Shown in pieces: positions 1 to 5,363 of a stretch of 5,734 nucleotides of DNA (position 1 is its first letter; every line of letters starts with the position of its first letter). The translations under genes were made by a program, and so were the position numbers. The notes under the pieces are model-generated. The model saw nothing but the letters and a program-made list of their open reading frames with translations. It made no database searches and was not told the origin of the DNA. Origin of the DNA: Burkholderiales bacterium (GTDB lineage Bacteria > Pseudomonadota > Gammaproteobacteria > Burkholderiales > Burkholderiaceae_C); contig CANJKD010000192.1 of the NCBI GenBank assembly GCA_947474415.1, positions 1-5,734 of the forward strand, in the 5' to 3' direction.

Positions 1-604
1 GTGAACGCCCGTTTCGGTGCGCAGGTGGCCGAAGGCGTGGTCGCCCTCGATCTTGATGGTGGCGCTCTTGATGCCGGCCACGTCGCCCGGCGTCTCGTCT
101 TCGATCGTCGTGGTGAAGCCCTTGCGCTCGGCGTACTTCAGGTACTGGCGCAGCAGCATGCTGGCCCAGTCGCAGGCCTCGGTGCCACCGGCGCCGGCCT
201 GGATGTCGATGAAGCAGTTGCTCGGGTCGAGCGGGTTGTTGAACATGCGGCGGAACTCAAGCTGGGCAATCATCGCCTCCAGCTTTTGCGCATCGGCCTC
301 GATGGACTGCATGCCGGCCGTGTCGCCTTCTTCCTTCGCCATCTCGTACAACTCGGTGTTGTCGGAGAGGTTGCTGGTCAGGTGGTCGATGGTCTCGACC
401 ACGGTTTCCAGCGTGCGCTTCTCGCGCCCCAGTTCCTGGGCTCGCTTCGGCTCGTCCCAGACCTTCGGGTTCTCGAGCGCGGCGTTGACTTCGTTCAGTC
501 TTAAAGCTTTCCGATCGTAGTCAAAGATACCCCCTGAGATCGACCGTGCGCTTCGTCAGGTCGACCAGGGAATAGCCAATGGCATTGATGTGTTCGACGT
601 CCAT
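1..604 (-). CDS. prfB: Peptide chain release factor 2 (RF2), 5' part, with programmed +1 frameshift
   Basis: RF2 recognises UGA and UAA stop codons and triggers peptide release on the ribosome. The gene starts at the ATG at 604-602 and encodes 27 codons ([10 protein letters not shown]... to ...DLRGYL), then an in-frame TGA at 523-521. A +1 shift on CTT continues the protein with [13 protein letters not shown]. The downstream frame is 522-1, so the CDS is the join 604-524 plus 522-1. About 201 residues are visible out of roughly 365 in the family. They include the helical N-terminal domain and the conserved stretches [27 protein letters not shown] and LRTETGVH. The SPF stop-codon motif and the catalytic GGQ loop lie outside the window. 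The ribosome binding site before the ATG is weak. Identity is very secure from the near-identity to E. coli RF2 in these stretches and from the frameshift signal. Confidence 0.97.
520..535 (-). promoter_or_regulatory. prfB autoregulatory +1 frameshift site
   Basis: Read on the minus strand the site is AGGGGGTATCTTTGAC. It contains an internal Shine-Dalgarno-like AGGGGG (535-530), a three-base spacer TAT, the slippery CTT codon (526-524) and the poorly terminating TGA followed by C (523-520). In E. coli, low RF2 causes slow termination at this UGA and a shift into the +1 frame, so RF2 controls its own synthesis. This core matches the E. coli site base for base, and the downstream frame stays open to the window edge. 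The TGA is therefore regulatory and not a disabling mutation. Confidence 0.97.
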
Positions 605-674
605 GGGGTGCTTTCAGTGGGTCTTGCGGTTTCGCGGAAAGGGCGATTTTCGCATGCGGCTATCGCCGTCACGG

Positions 675-695
675 CGGGCCGCTCCGGTTGGCCCG
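675..695 (-). terminator. GC-rich hairpin just after the hydrolase stop
   Basis: CGGGCC (675-680) and GGCCCG (690-695) form a perfect 6-bp stem around a 9-base loop, two bases beyond the hydrolase stop codon. A second short inverted repeat, CGCCGT/ACGGCG, follows closely at about 664-676. No T-run follows on the minus strand, so this is at best a weak or Rho-assisted terminator before prfB. Confidence 0.3.
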
Positions 696-697
696 GC

Positions 698-1654
698 TCA
701 GGGCCGCAGAAAGACCTCCAGCCGCTGCGCCAGATCGTGTGGCTGGTCGTGGTGCAGCATGTGTCCAGCCGGCGAGAGCAGGTGCTTCTCGACCTGGCGC
801 ACCACGCTCAAACGCTCGTGGAATTCTGCCTTGGTGTAGCGCGTCCCCCACCACTGGCCGGGGTCGGACTGGTCGCCTTCCACCCACATCACGGGCGCGG
901 TGATGAGCTTCCAGCATTCGAGCACTTCGTCGCGTTGATACAGCGTGGGGCTGCCGCGCTTGTGTGCTGCATCACCAAGGATCTCGAAGCGGCCGGCGCT
1001 GCCATCGGCATTGATGGTCTGGCGCGACCAATGCTGCGCCAGCCAGGTGGCGCGGTCCAATGGCAGCAGCGGGTTGGTCTTGCGCAGCCGCCCGGCCACG
1101 GCGGCCTGGGTGTCGTAGGTGCTCAGCGTGGCCGGGGCCTTCAGTTCGTCAAGCCATTGCAGGAAGCGCTTGGGCGCCTGAGCCGCTCGCGTGGCCGGCA
1201 TACCGAAGCCTTCGAGGTTGACGAGCCGGCGGATGCGCTCGGGGCGCAGGCCGGCATAGATCATCACCACGTTGCCGCCCATGCTGTGGCCGAGCAGGTC
1301 GATGGCAGCCGCAGACACAAGAGCAGGCGTGGCCTTGTCGAAGAACAACTGGTCGAGCGCGGCATCGAGGTCGCCGACGTAATCGGGGATCCAGTAGCTG
1401 TCGGCCCCTGAGGCGTCGGACAGGCCGAAGCCGCGCCAGTCGAGTGCCAGCACGTGGCGGTCGGACGGCAGGGCGTCGACGACGAACTGGAACGACGCGC
1501 CCACGTCCATCCAGCCATGCAGCATGACCAGCGGCGGGCGGTCCGGCGTGACCATCGAGGCGTCGCCCCATTCGAGCACGTGGTAGCGCAGGCCGCGCAC
1601 CTGGATGAAAAATCTGCGGCTCGGGCGTCGTACTTCGTAGGCATCTGAACTCAT
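698..1654 (-). CDS. Alpha/beta hydrolase (serine esterase/lipase-like)
   Basis: This is a 318-residue alpha/beta-hydrolase-fold enzyme, probably cytoplasmic, since no signal peptide is visible. The oxyanion-hole motif is HGWMD at residues 46-50. The nucleophile elbow is GHSMG at 122-126, with Ser124. The likely acid is Asp261 in WVEGD. The catalytic His298 lies in PAGHMLHH near the C-terminus. All triad elements and the cap region (about 150-250, rich in Trp and Leu) are present, and length is normal for the family. I chose ATG 1654 (MSSDAYEVRR). An upstream ATG at 1741 would add 29 residues of Arg-rich, low-complexity sequence that looks non-coding. No strong Shine-Dalgarno precedes 1654. 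The fold resembles the haloalkane dehalogenase/epoxide hydrolase/esterase superfamily, but the substrate cannot be inferred. It is divergent from the GNAT gene and upstream of prfB on the same strand. Confidence 0.92.
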   Translation of the reverse strand: MSSDAYEVRRPSRRFFIQVRGLRYHVLEWGDASMVTPDRPPLVMLHGWMDVGASFQFVVDALPSDRHVLALDWRGFGLSDASGADSYWIPDYVGDLDAALDQLFFDKATPALVSAAAIDLLGHSMGGNVVMIYAGLRPERIRRLVNLEGFGMPATRAAQAPKRFLQWLDELKAPATLSTYDTQAAVAGRLRKTNPLLPLDRATWLAQHWSRQTINADGSAGRFEILGDAAHKRGSPTLYQRDEVLECWKLITAPVMWVEGDQSDPGQWWGTRYTKAEFHERLSVVRQVEKHLLSPAGHMLHHDQPHDLAQRLEVFLRP

Positions 1655-1698
1655 CGGCCGCACTGTACGCGCGGTGCGGTGTGGGCGCTGTCGGGCGC

Positions 1699-1728
1699 GT
1701 GACAGCCGGTGCGTGGCGGGTGTGGAAT
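1699..1728 (+). promoter_or_regulatory. Candidate sigma70 promoter toward GNAT-synthetase pair
   Basis: GTGACA (1699-1704, 5/6 to the -35 consensus) and TGGAAT (1723-1728, 4/6 to the -10 consensus) are separated by 18 bases. It lies in the divergent intergenic region, roughly 165 bases before the preferred GNAT start. The match is modest and could be chance. Confidence 0.27.
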
Positions 1729-1750
1729 CCGGCCAACGCACCGATGCGAG

Positions 1751-1778
1751 AATTCAGCCATGAGCCTTCCGAAGTCAA
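1751..1778 (-). promoter_or_regulatory. Candidate promoter toward the hydrolase gene
   Basis: On the minus strand, TTGACT (1778-1773, 5/6 to -35) is followed after 16 bases by TGAATT (1756-1751, 3/6 to -10). It would place a transcript start about 90 bases before the hydrolase ATG. The -10 is poor, so this is only a candidate. Confidence 0.22.
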
Positions 1779-1903
1779 CCTGTTCCAGTCGGGCCGCCGC
1801 GCCGGGCCGCCCCAAGCAAGGCACGACCACGAGCCACGAAGAGGCCTCTTCGTGGCCCCGGGAGGGTCGCTCGACGTACCCGGCGATCGGGGTGCGGGCG
1901 TGA
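1760..1903 (+). CDS. Possible 47-residue upstream ORF overlapping the GNAT start
   Basis: ATG 1760 opens a 47-codon frame (begins MSLPKSTCSS, ends YPAIGVRA) that stops at TGA 1901-1903. This overlaps the GTG start of the GNAT gene in the arrangement GTGA, which is typical of translational coupling. The peptide is low in hydrophobic residues, rich in Ser, Arg and Gly, and contains no known domain. The 24-bp palindrome at 1833-1856 lies within it. The Shine-Dalgarno is weak (GAG about 10 bases upstream). I do not recognise it. It may be a leader ORF, or simply an open frame through a non-coding repeat, and I favour the latter. Confidence 0.2.
   Translation: MSLPKSTCSSRAAAPGRPKQGTTTSHEEASSWPREGRSTYPAIGVRA
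1833..1856. repeat. Perfect 24-bp palindrome upstream of GNAT gene
   Basis: GCCACGAAGAGG (1833-1844) is followed directly by its exact reverse complement CCTCTTCGTGGC (1845-1856) with no loop. The flanks are GC-rich (GGGCCGCCCC before, CCCCGGGAGGG after). It sits 44 bases before the preferred GNAT GTG. It could be the core of a dispersed intergenic repeat, a protein-binding site or a structured leader RNA. One window cannot show dispersal. Confidence 0.85.
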
Positions 1904-2433
1904 GCTTCGCCCCCGCTCCCTTCACCCTTCGCGCTGCCGAATTGCGCGACGTGTCGGCCATCGTGCAAATGATTCGCGACCTGGCCGAGTTCGAAAAGCT
2001 CGCGCACCTGGTTCAGGTGACGCCCGAAAAGCTGCGGCCGCAATTATTCGGCGAGAAACCCGCAGTCGAGGCGATGGTGGCCGAACTGGGTGACGGCAAG
2101 AGCGGTGGCGAGGTGGTGGCCTTCGCGCTCTTCTTCACCAACTTCTCGACCTTTCTGGCGCAGCCCGGCCTCTACCTCGAAGACCTCTATGTGAAGCCCG
2201 AGCACCGTGGCGCCCACATCGGCAAGTCCTTGCTGACGCGGCTCGCAGCGCTGGCCGTGGAGCGCGGTTGCGGCCGCTTTGAATGGAGCGTGCTCGACTG
2301 GAACGCGAACGCGATCCGCTTCTACGAAGGCATGGGCGCCACCGTGATGCCCGACTGGCGCATCTGCCGTGTCACCGGCGACGAACTGGCGCAGCTTGGC
2401 CAGCCCGCGCAAGCGGCGCCGTCCGGGCGTTGA
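1900..2433 (+). CDS. GNAT-family N-acetyltransferase, spermidine/thialysine acetyltransferase-like
   Basis: This 177-residue protein is a single Gcn5-related acetyltransferase domain that uses acetyl-CoA to acetylate an amine. The opening FTLRAAELRDVSAIVQMIR is the typical beta1-alpha1 start. Motif A is LYLEDLYV (91-98) followed by the pyrophosphate-binding loop R103-GAHIG-108. Motif B is LDWNANAIRFYEGMGA (132-147), with Tyr142 at the position of the usual general acid. The LYLEDLYV plus W-N-x-x-AIxFY pattern resembles human SAT1/SAT2, so polyamines or lysine analogues are plausible substrates. I chose GTG 1900 because the domain begins just after it. ATG 1744 would add 52 residues translated from the repeat-bearing leader and looks spurious. 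The synthetase gene follows within 8-29 bases, suggesting an operon. Confidence 0.9.
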   Translation: MSFAPAPFTLRAAELRDVSAIVQMIRDLAEFEKLAHLVQVTPEKLRPQLFGEKPAVEAMVAELGDGKSGGEVVAFALFFTNFSTFLAQPGLYLEDLYVKPEHRGAHIGKSLLTRLAALAVERGCGRFEWSVLDWNANAIRFYEGMGATVMPDWRICRVTGDELAQLGQPAQAAPSGR

Positions 2434-2462
2434 GCGGTCACGTGGCGGCAGACAGGGCGGTC

Positions 2463-4226
2463 GTGTCCACCGAGCCGGTCGACCACTACGCGGCGCTGTA
2501 CGCAGCGTTCCACTGGCAGGTGCCGCGAGACTTCAACATCGCGCAGGTCTGTTGCGCGCGCTGGGCCCGCGACACGCCGCAAGCCGTGGCGGTGCGCACC
2601 GCGCATGCAGACGGCAGCTCGCGTGCCCACACCTACGCTGAGCTTCAATGCGATGCGAACCGGCTCGCACATGCGTTGCGGCGCATCGGCGTGGCGCGCG
2701 GTGACCGCGTTGCCATCGTCATGCCGCAGCGCTTCGAGACGGCGGTGGCGCACATCGCGCTGTGCCAACTCGGCGCCATCGGCATGCCGCTGTCGATGCT
2801 GTTCGGGCCCGAGGCGCTGGAGTACCGGCTGAACGACAGTGGCGCGCGCGTGGCCCTCGTCGATGAAAGCTCGATCGCCAATGTGCGTGCGGTGCGGCCG
2901 CAATGCGCAGATTTGGCCACCGTGCTGGCGGTGGGCGTGGCGCAAGGGCAGGGCGAGGTCGACTGGCACGATGCGTTGGCGCGCGAGCCTGCCACGTTCG
3001 CGCCGGTCGAGACGCGCGCCGACGATGCCGCGGTGCTGATCTACACCAGCGGCACCACCGGCCCGCCGAAAGGCGCGCTGATCCCGCACCGCGCGCTGAT
3101 CGGCAACCTGAGCGGCTTCGTCGCGAGCCAGAACGGGTTCGGCTTCGATGACGGGCCCCCGCACCCAGGGGAGGGGGAGCCGGGGAAGGGCAGCGTCAGT
3201 TCAAGGCCGAGGCCCAGCCTCGGAAACGAGGGAGCGCACAGCGTCTTCTGGTCTCCGGCGGACTGGGCATGGACCGGCGGGCTGATGGATGCCTTGCTGC
3301 CCACGCTCTATTTCGGTCGCGAGATCGTCGCGTTCGCCGGCCGCTTCTCGGCTGAGACTGCGTTCGAGCTGATGCAGCGCCACCGCGTCACCCACACCTT
3401 CCTGTTCCCGACCGCACTGAAGGTGATGATGAAGGCCGTGCCGGCCCCGCGTGAGCGCTACACGCTGCAGTTGCGCGCCGTCATGAGCGCCGGCGAGGCG
3501 GTGGGCGATGCCGTGTTCGGCTGGTGCGCCGATGCGCTCGGCGTGCCCGTCAACGAGATGTTCGGCCAGACCGAGCTGAACTACATCGTCGGCAACTCGC
3601 ACCGCCAATGGCCGGCGCGCCCCGGCAGCATGGGCCGGCCCTACCCCGGCCACCGTGTGGCGGTGATCGACGACGAAGGCCGCGAATGCCTGCGCGGCAC
3701 ACCGGGGGACGTGGCGCTGCACCGCCTCGACATCCACGGCCACCCCGACCCGGTGTTCTTCCTCGGCTACTGGAACAACGCCGCCGCCACCACCGCCAAG
3801 TTCAGTGGCCACCCCGACAGCAGTTGGTGCCGCACCGGCGACATGGCGGTGATGGATGCCGACGGCTACCTCTGGTACCAGGGCCGCAGCGACGATGTGT
3901 TCAAGGCGGCCGGCTACCGCATCGGCCCGAGCGAGATCGAGAACTGCCTGGTCAAGCACCCGGCTGTTGCGAACGCGGCTGTGGTGCCCCGGCCGGACGC
4001 CGAGCGCGGTGCCGTCGTCAAGGCCTATGTGGTGCTGGCGCCGGGTTTCGAAGGCACGCCGCAGCTCGTCGAAGCGCTGCAGCAGCATGTGCGCGGCAAG
4101 CTCGCGCCCTACGAGTACCCGAAGGAGATCGAATTCATCGCCGCCCTGCCGATGACGACCACCGGCAAGGTCCAGCGGCGCGTGCTGCGCTTGATCGAGG
4201 AAGAGCGCGCACGGCAGCGCGGCTGA
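2463..4226 (+). CDS. AMP-forming acyl-CoA synthetase (ACSM/acetyl-CoA-synthetase-like) with in-frame insertion
   Basis: The enzyme activates a carboxylic acid to acyl-AMP with ATP and then forms the CoA thioester. From GTG 2463 it is 587 residues. Motifs in order are the P-loop YTSGTTGPPKG (194-204), VFWSPADWAWTGG (261-273), MFGQTE (366-371), RTGD (457-460), the hinge and C-terminal core GRSDDVFKAAGYR (474-486), and the catalytic lysine Lys569 in PMTTTGK. All catalytic parts are present. Relatives are about 550 residues; the excess is mostly a Gly/Pro/Ser/Arg-rich stretch at 231-260. GTG 2463 has AGGG upstream. GTG 2442 or a TTG at 2430 overlapping the GNAT stop are alternatives, and both would keep the gene tightly coupled to GNAT. 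The C-terminal pattern GYRIGPSEIE and the W-A-W-T-G-G region suit a medium-chain or short-chain acyl substrate, but the actual acid is unknown. Confidence 0.94.
   Translation: MSTEPVDHYAALYAAFHWQVPRDFNIAQVCCARWARDTPQAVAVRTAHADGSSRAHTYAELQCDANRLAHALRRIGVARGDRVAIVMPQRFETAVAHIALCQLGAIGMPLSMLFGPEALEYRLNDSGARVALVDESSIANVRAVRPQCADLATVLAVGVAQGQGEVDWHDALAREPATFAPVETRADDAAVLIYTSGTTGPPKGALIPHRALIGNLSGFVASQNGFGFDDGPPHPGEGEPGKGSVSSRPRPSLGNEGAHSVFWSPADWAWTGGLMDALLPTLYFGREIVAFAGRFSAETAFELMQRHRVTHTFLFPTALKVMMKAVPAPRERYTLQLRAVMSAGEAVGDAVFGWCADALGVPVNEMFGQTELNYIVGNSHRQWPARPGSMGRPYPGHRVAVIDDEGRECLRGTPGDVALHRLDIHGHPDPVFFLGYWNNAAATTAKFSGHPDSSWCRTGDMAVMDADGYLWYQGRSDDVFKAAGYRIGPSEIENCLVKHPAVANAAVVPRPDAERGAVVKAYVVLAPGFEGTPQLVEALQQHVRGKLAPYEYPKEIEFIAALPMTTTGKVQRRVLRLIEEERARQRG
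3153..3242 (+). repeat. Approx. 90-bp in-frame insertion within the synthetase gene
   Basis: The segment adds about 30 residues (GPPHPGEGEPGKG...SLGNEGAHS) between GFDD and VFWSPADWAW, where relatives normally have only a few. Its composition is Gly/Pro/Ser/Glu-rich. It uses codons that are rare elsewhere in the gene (AGG twice, GGA twice, TCA, AGT). It contains a perfect 7-bp stem CCGAGGC-CCA-GCCTCGG (3207-3223) and a C-run facing G-runs (about 3155-3178). Length is a multiple of three and no stop is created. No target-site duplication is obvious, and the exact ends are uncertain by several bases. Confidence 0.65.
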
Positions 4227-4234
4227 TTCGCCCG

Positions 4235-4271
4235 GCGCGGGGTGCGTTCAAGGCGCGCACGCACCGCGCGC
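4235..4271 (+). terminator. Hairpin after the synthetase gene
   Basis: GCGCGGGGTGCG (4235-4246) and CGCACCGCGCGC (4260-4271) pair over 12 positions with one mismatch, around a 13-base loop. The stem starts 9 bases past the synthetase stop, between convergent genes. There is no T-run, so an intrinsic terminator is only possible. It could equally be a generic GC-rich structure. Confidence 0.35.
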
Positions 4272-4336
4272 CGCCGCCGCGAGGGCGAGAAAGGGCAGGC
4301 TCAGAAGGCCCAAGCCCGTGCCTGCGTATTCGCATT

Positions 4337-4978
4337 TCAGGCAGGCGCCCTGGCCGGCCGTTCCTCGCGCTTGAAGACGCACCAGACAAGCTGCCCCTGC
4401 GCGTCGTGCTGGCGCCAGCCAGTGACCCGCTCGGCCACGGCATTCATGCGCGTCACCCGGCCGACGCGGTCGGTGGCGATGAAGCCGGCACCGATGCTGG
4501 CCAGCGTGATGGCCAGGCTGTGCTGGGTGTCGGCCAACTGGTCTTCGGCGCTGCGGCGCTTGCCGGCCTCGGCTTCGAGCGAGTCGATGACAGACCGCAA
4601 CTGCTTCACCGACGGAAGTCGAAGCGCGCGCGGCATCATCGGCCACAGCGCGATCGCAGTCATGATCGAGATGACGGCGGTGATGATCTTGGTCAGCGCC
4701 TGCAGGCCGTAGTCGGGTTGCCAGATGGTCCAGATGTCCATCAGGTGCGTTGCGCCGCAGGCGAAGATGAAGGCACTGAACAGCAACCCCACCCAGTGCG
4801 CTGAAAACTCGCCGCGCTTGCGTACGAAGCGGACCAGCGCCACTGAAATCGAGAAGTAGGCCGCGCCGATCACGCCGTCGGCACTGACCATGGCCAAGAG
4901 CAGGCCGGGGCTCCCGGTGAAGCAGTAGCCGTGCGGAAGAAAGCGGTTGCACCCGAGGAACGAAGTGAGGAAGTCCAT
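4337..4978 (-). CDS. Ethylene-receptor-like membrane sensor with truncated PAS domain
   Basis: This 213-residue integral membrane protein starts at ATG 4978 with GGAG 8 bases upstream. Three hydrophobic helices lie at about 26-52, 61-84 and 94-115. They align with the ETR1 ethylene-binding domain: Asp34, Ala40, Tyr41, Ile71, Cys74 and His78 match ETR1 Asp25, Ala31, Tyr32, Ile62, Cys65 and His69 with identical spacing. The Cys and His hold Cu(I) in ETR1. The N-terminal GCNRFLPHGYC with Cys10 and Cys19 is typical of bacterial members. A linker (120-153, likely coiled coil) leads to a PAS start, SLAITLASIGAGFIATD (154-170). The frame ends at 213, partway through PAS, and no kinase, GGDEF or other output domain follows in any frame. 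It is either a truncated remnant or a small stand-alone sensor. Ethylene binding is inferred from the residues only. Confidence 0.85.
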   Translation of the reverse strand: MDFLTSFLGCNRFLPHGYCFTGSPGLLLAMVSADGVIGAAYFSISVALVRFVRKRGEFSAHWVGLLFSAFIFACGATHLMDIWTIWQPDYGLQALTKIITAVISIMTAIALWPMMPRALRLPSVKQLRSVIDSLEAEAGKRRSAEDQLADTQHSLAITLASIGAGFIATDRVGRVTRMNAVAERVTGWRQHDAQGQLVWCVFKREERPARAPA

Positions 4979-5108
4979 GCGTGATGCTCCGGGGTGCGCT
5001 CTGTCCAGCTGCGGTTCAGCCCCCGACGCGCGCCTCGGTCAACCCCTGGCATGAAGGGGCTCGCAAGGCGTTTGCGCGCTCTTGCCACGCTCACGATGCA
5101 CCCTCGAA
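4979..5108. other. Intergenic leader upstream of the sensor gene
   Basis: No convincing gene lies here. Two short inverted repeats are present: CCCC/GGGG (5043-5059, 9-base loop) and CGCAA-GGCGT-TTGCG (5062-5076). On the minus strand, TTGACC (about 5045) is a possible -35 element but lacks a good -10. Together with the uncertain small ORF, the gap between the sensor and FAS1 genes is 385 bases. Confidence 0.5.
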
Positions 5109-5294
5109 TCACCGCTTTGGCAATCCGGTCGAATCGCCGCGATCCGCCCTCACGGGCTCGGGCTCCGGCCGGTACGGGCCGGTCGACATGAATTCCCGCG
5201 CCAACCTGAGCGCCGCATCCGTGCCCATTGGGCAGATGGGGATCGCCGCCCAGGCGAGGGCGGCGATGGATTGATGTGGCGGCAGGGTGTCCAT
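5109..5294 (-). CDS. Small ORF, 61 residues, unknown function
   Basis: The frame begins MDTLPPHQSIAALAWAAIPI and ends STGLPKR. Its N-terminal half has a short hydrophobic run (IAALAWAAIPICPMG) that is too short to be a sure membrane helix. Its C-terminal half is Pro, Arg and Asp rich. In favour of it being real: the ATG at 5294 has a strong Shine-Dalgarno AGGAAA (5305-5300) 5 bases upstream, it lies 69 bases downstream of the FAS1 gene on the same strand, and codons are mostly GC-ending. Against: it is short, several codons are rare (AGG, TTG, GGA, CCA), and a longer 97-codon frame overlaps on the other strand. I do not recognise a family. Confidence 0.4.
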   Translation of the reverse strand: MDTLPPHQSIAALAWAAIPICPMGTDAALRLAREFMSTGPYRPEPEPVRADRGDSTGLPKR

Positions 5295-5312
5295 GGCACT
5301 TTCCTGAGTGCC
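5295..5312 (-). promoter_or_regulatory. Hairpin with ribosome binding site in its loop
   Basis: GGCACT (5295-5300) and AGTGCC (5307-5312) form a 6-bp stem around a 6-base loop that carries the minus-strand AGGAA of the small ORF's ribosome binding site. The stem abuts the ATG. A related GGCGC-tttcctg-GCGCC inverted repeat lies at 5332-5348, so the pattern with a TTTCCTG loop occurs twice in 54 bases. Function is unknown. Confidence 0.4.
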
Positions 5313-5363
5313 CTGCTGCCGCCCTTGCCGCGGCGCTTTCCTGGCGCCTGGGTTCCGGGTGGC

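Noticed and set aside
521..523. In-frame stop near the 5' end of prfB suggesting a pseudogene
   Set aside because: It sits in the exact programmed frameshift context and the downstream frame is intact and conserved.
590..1411. Long open frame on the plus strand (273 codons)
   Set aside because: It lies antisense to the hydrolase, which has a full catalytic triad; long antisense frames are expected in GC-rich coding DNA.
1744..1899. N-terminal extension of the GNAT protein from ATG 1744
   Set aside because: The added residues come from the palindromic leader, are low complexity, and precede the normal first strand of the GNAT fold.
3201..4088. Minus-strand open frame of 295 codons
   Set aside because: It is antisense to the best-conserved part of the synthetase and has no recognisable motif.
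3524..4804. Plus-strand open frame of 426 codons
   Set aside because: It is an out-of-frame shadow of the synthetase that continues antisense to the sensor gene; its Arg/Pro/Ala-rich translation has no domain.
4248..4952. Alternative minus-strand frame over the sensor gene, ending in a hydrophobic tail (LGLLSLPFLALAAAA), as the product of a frameshifted full-length sensor
   Set aside because: Neither this frame nor the third one continues the PAS domain past residue 213, so a simple frameshift does not restore the protein.
4981..5274. Plus-strand 97-codon frame between the sensor and FAS1 genes
   Set aside because: There is no Shine-Dalgarno or domain, and the opposite-strand ORF at 5109-5294 has a better start signal.
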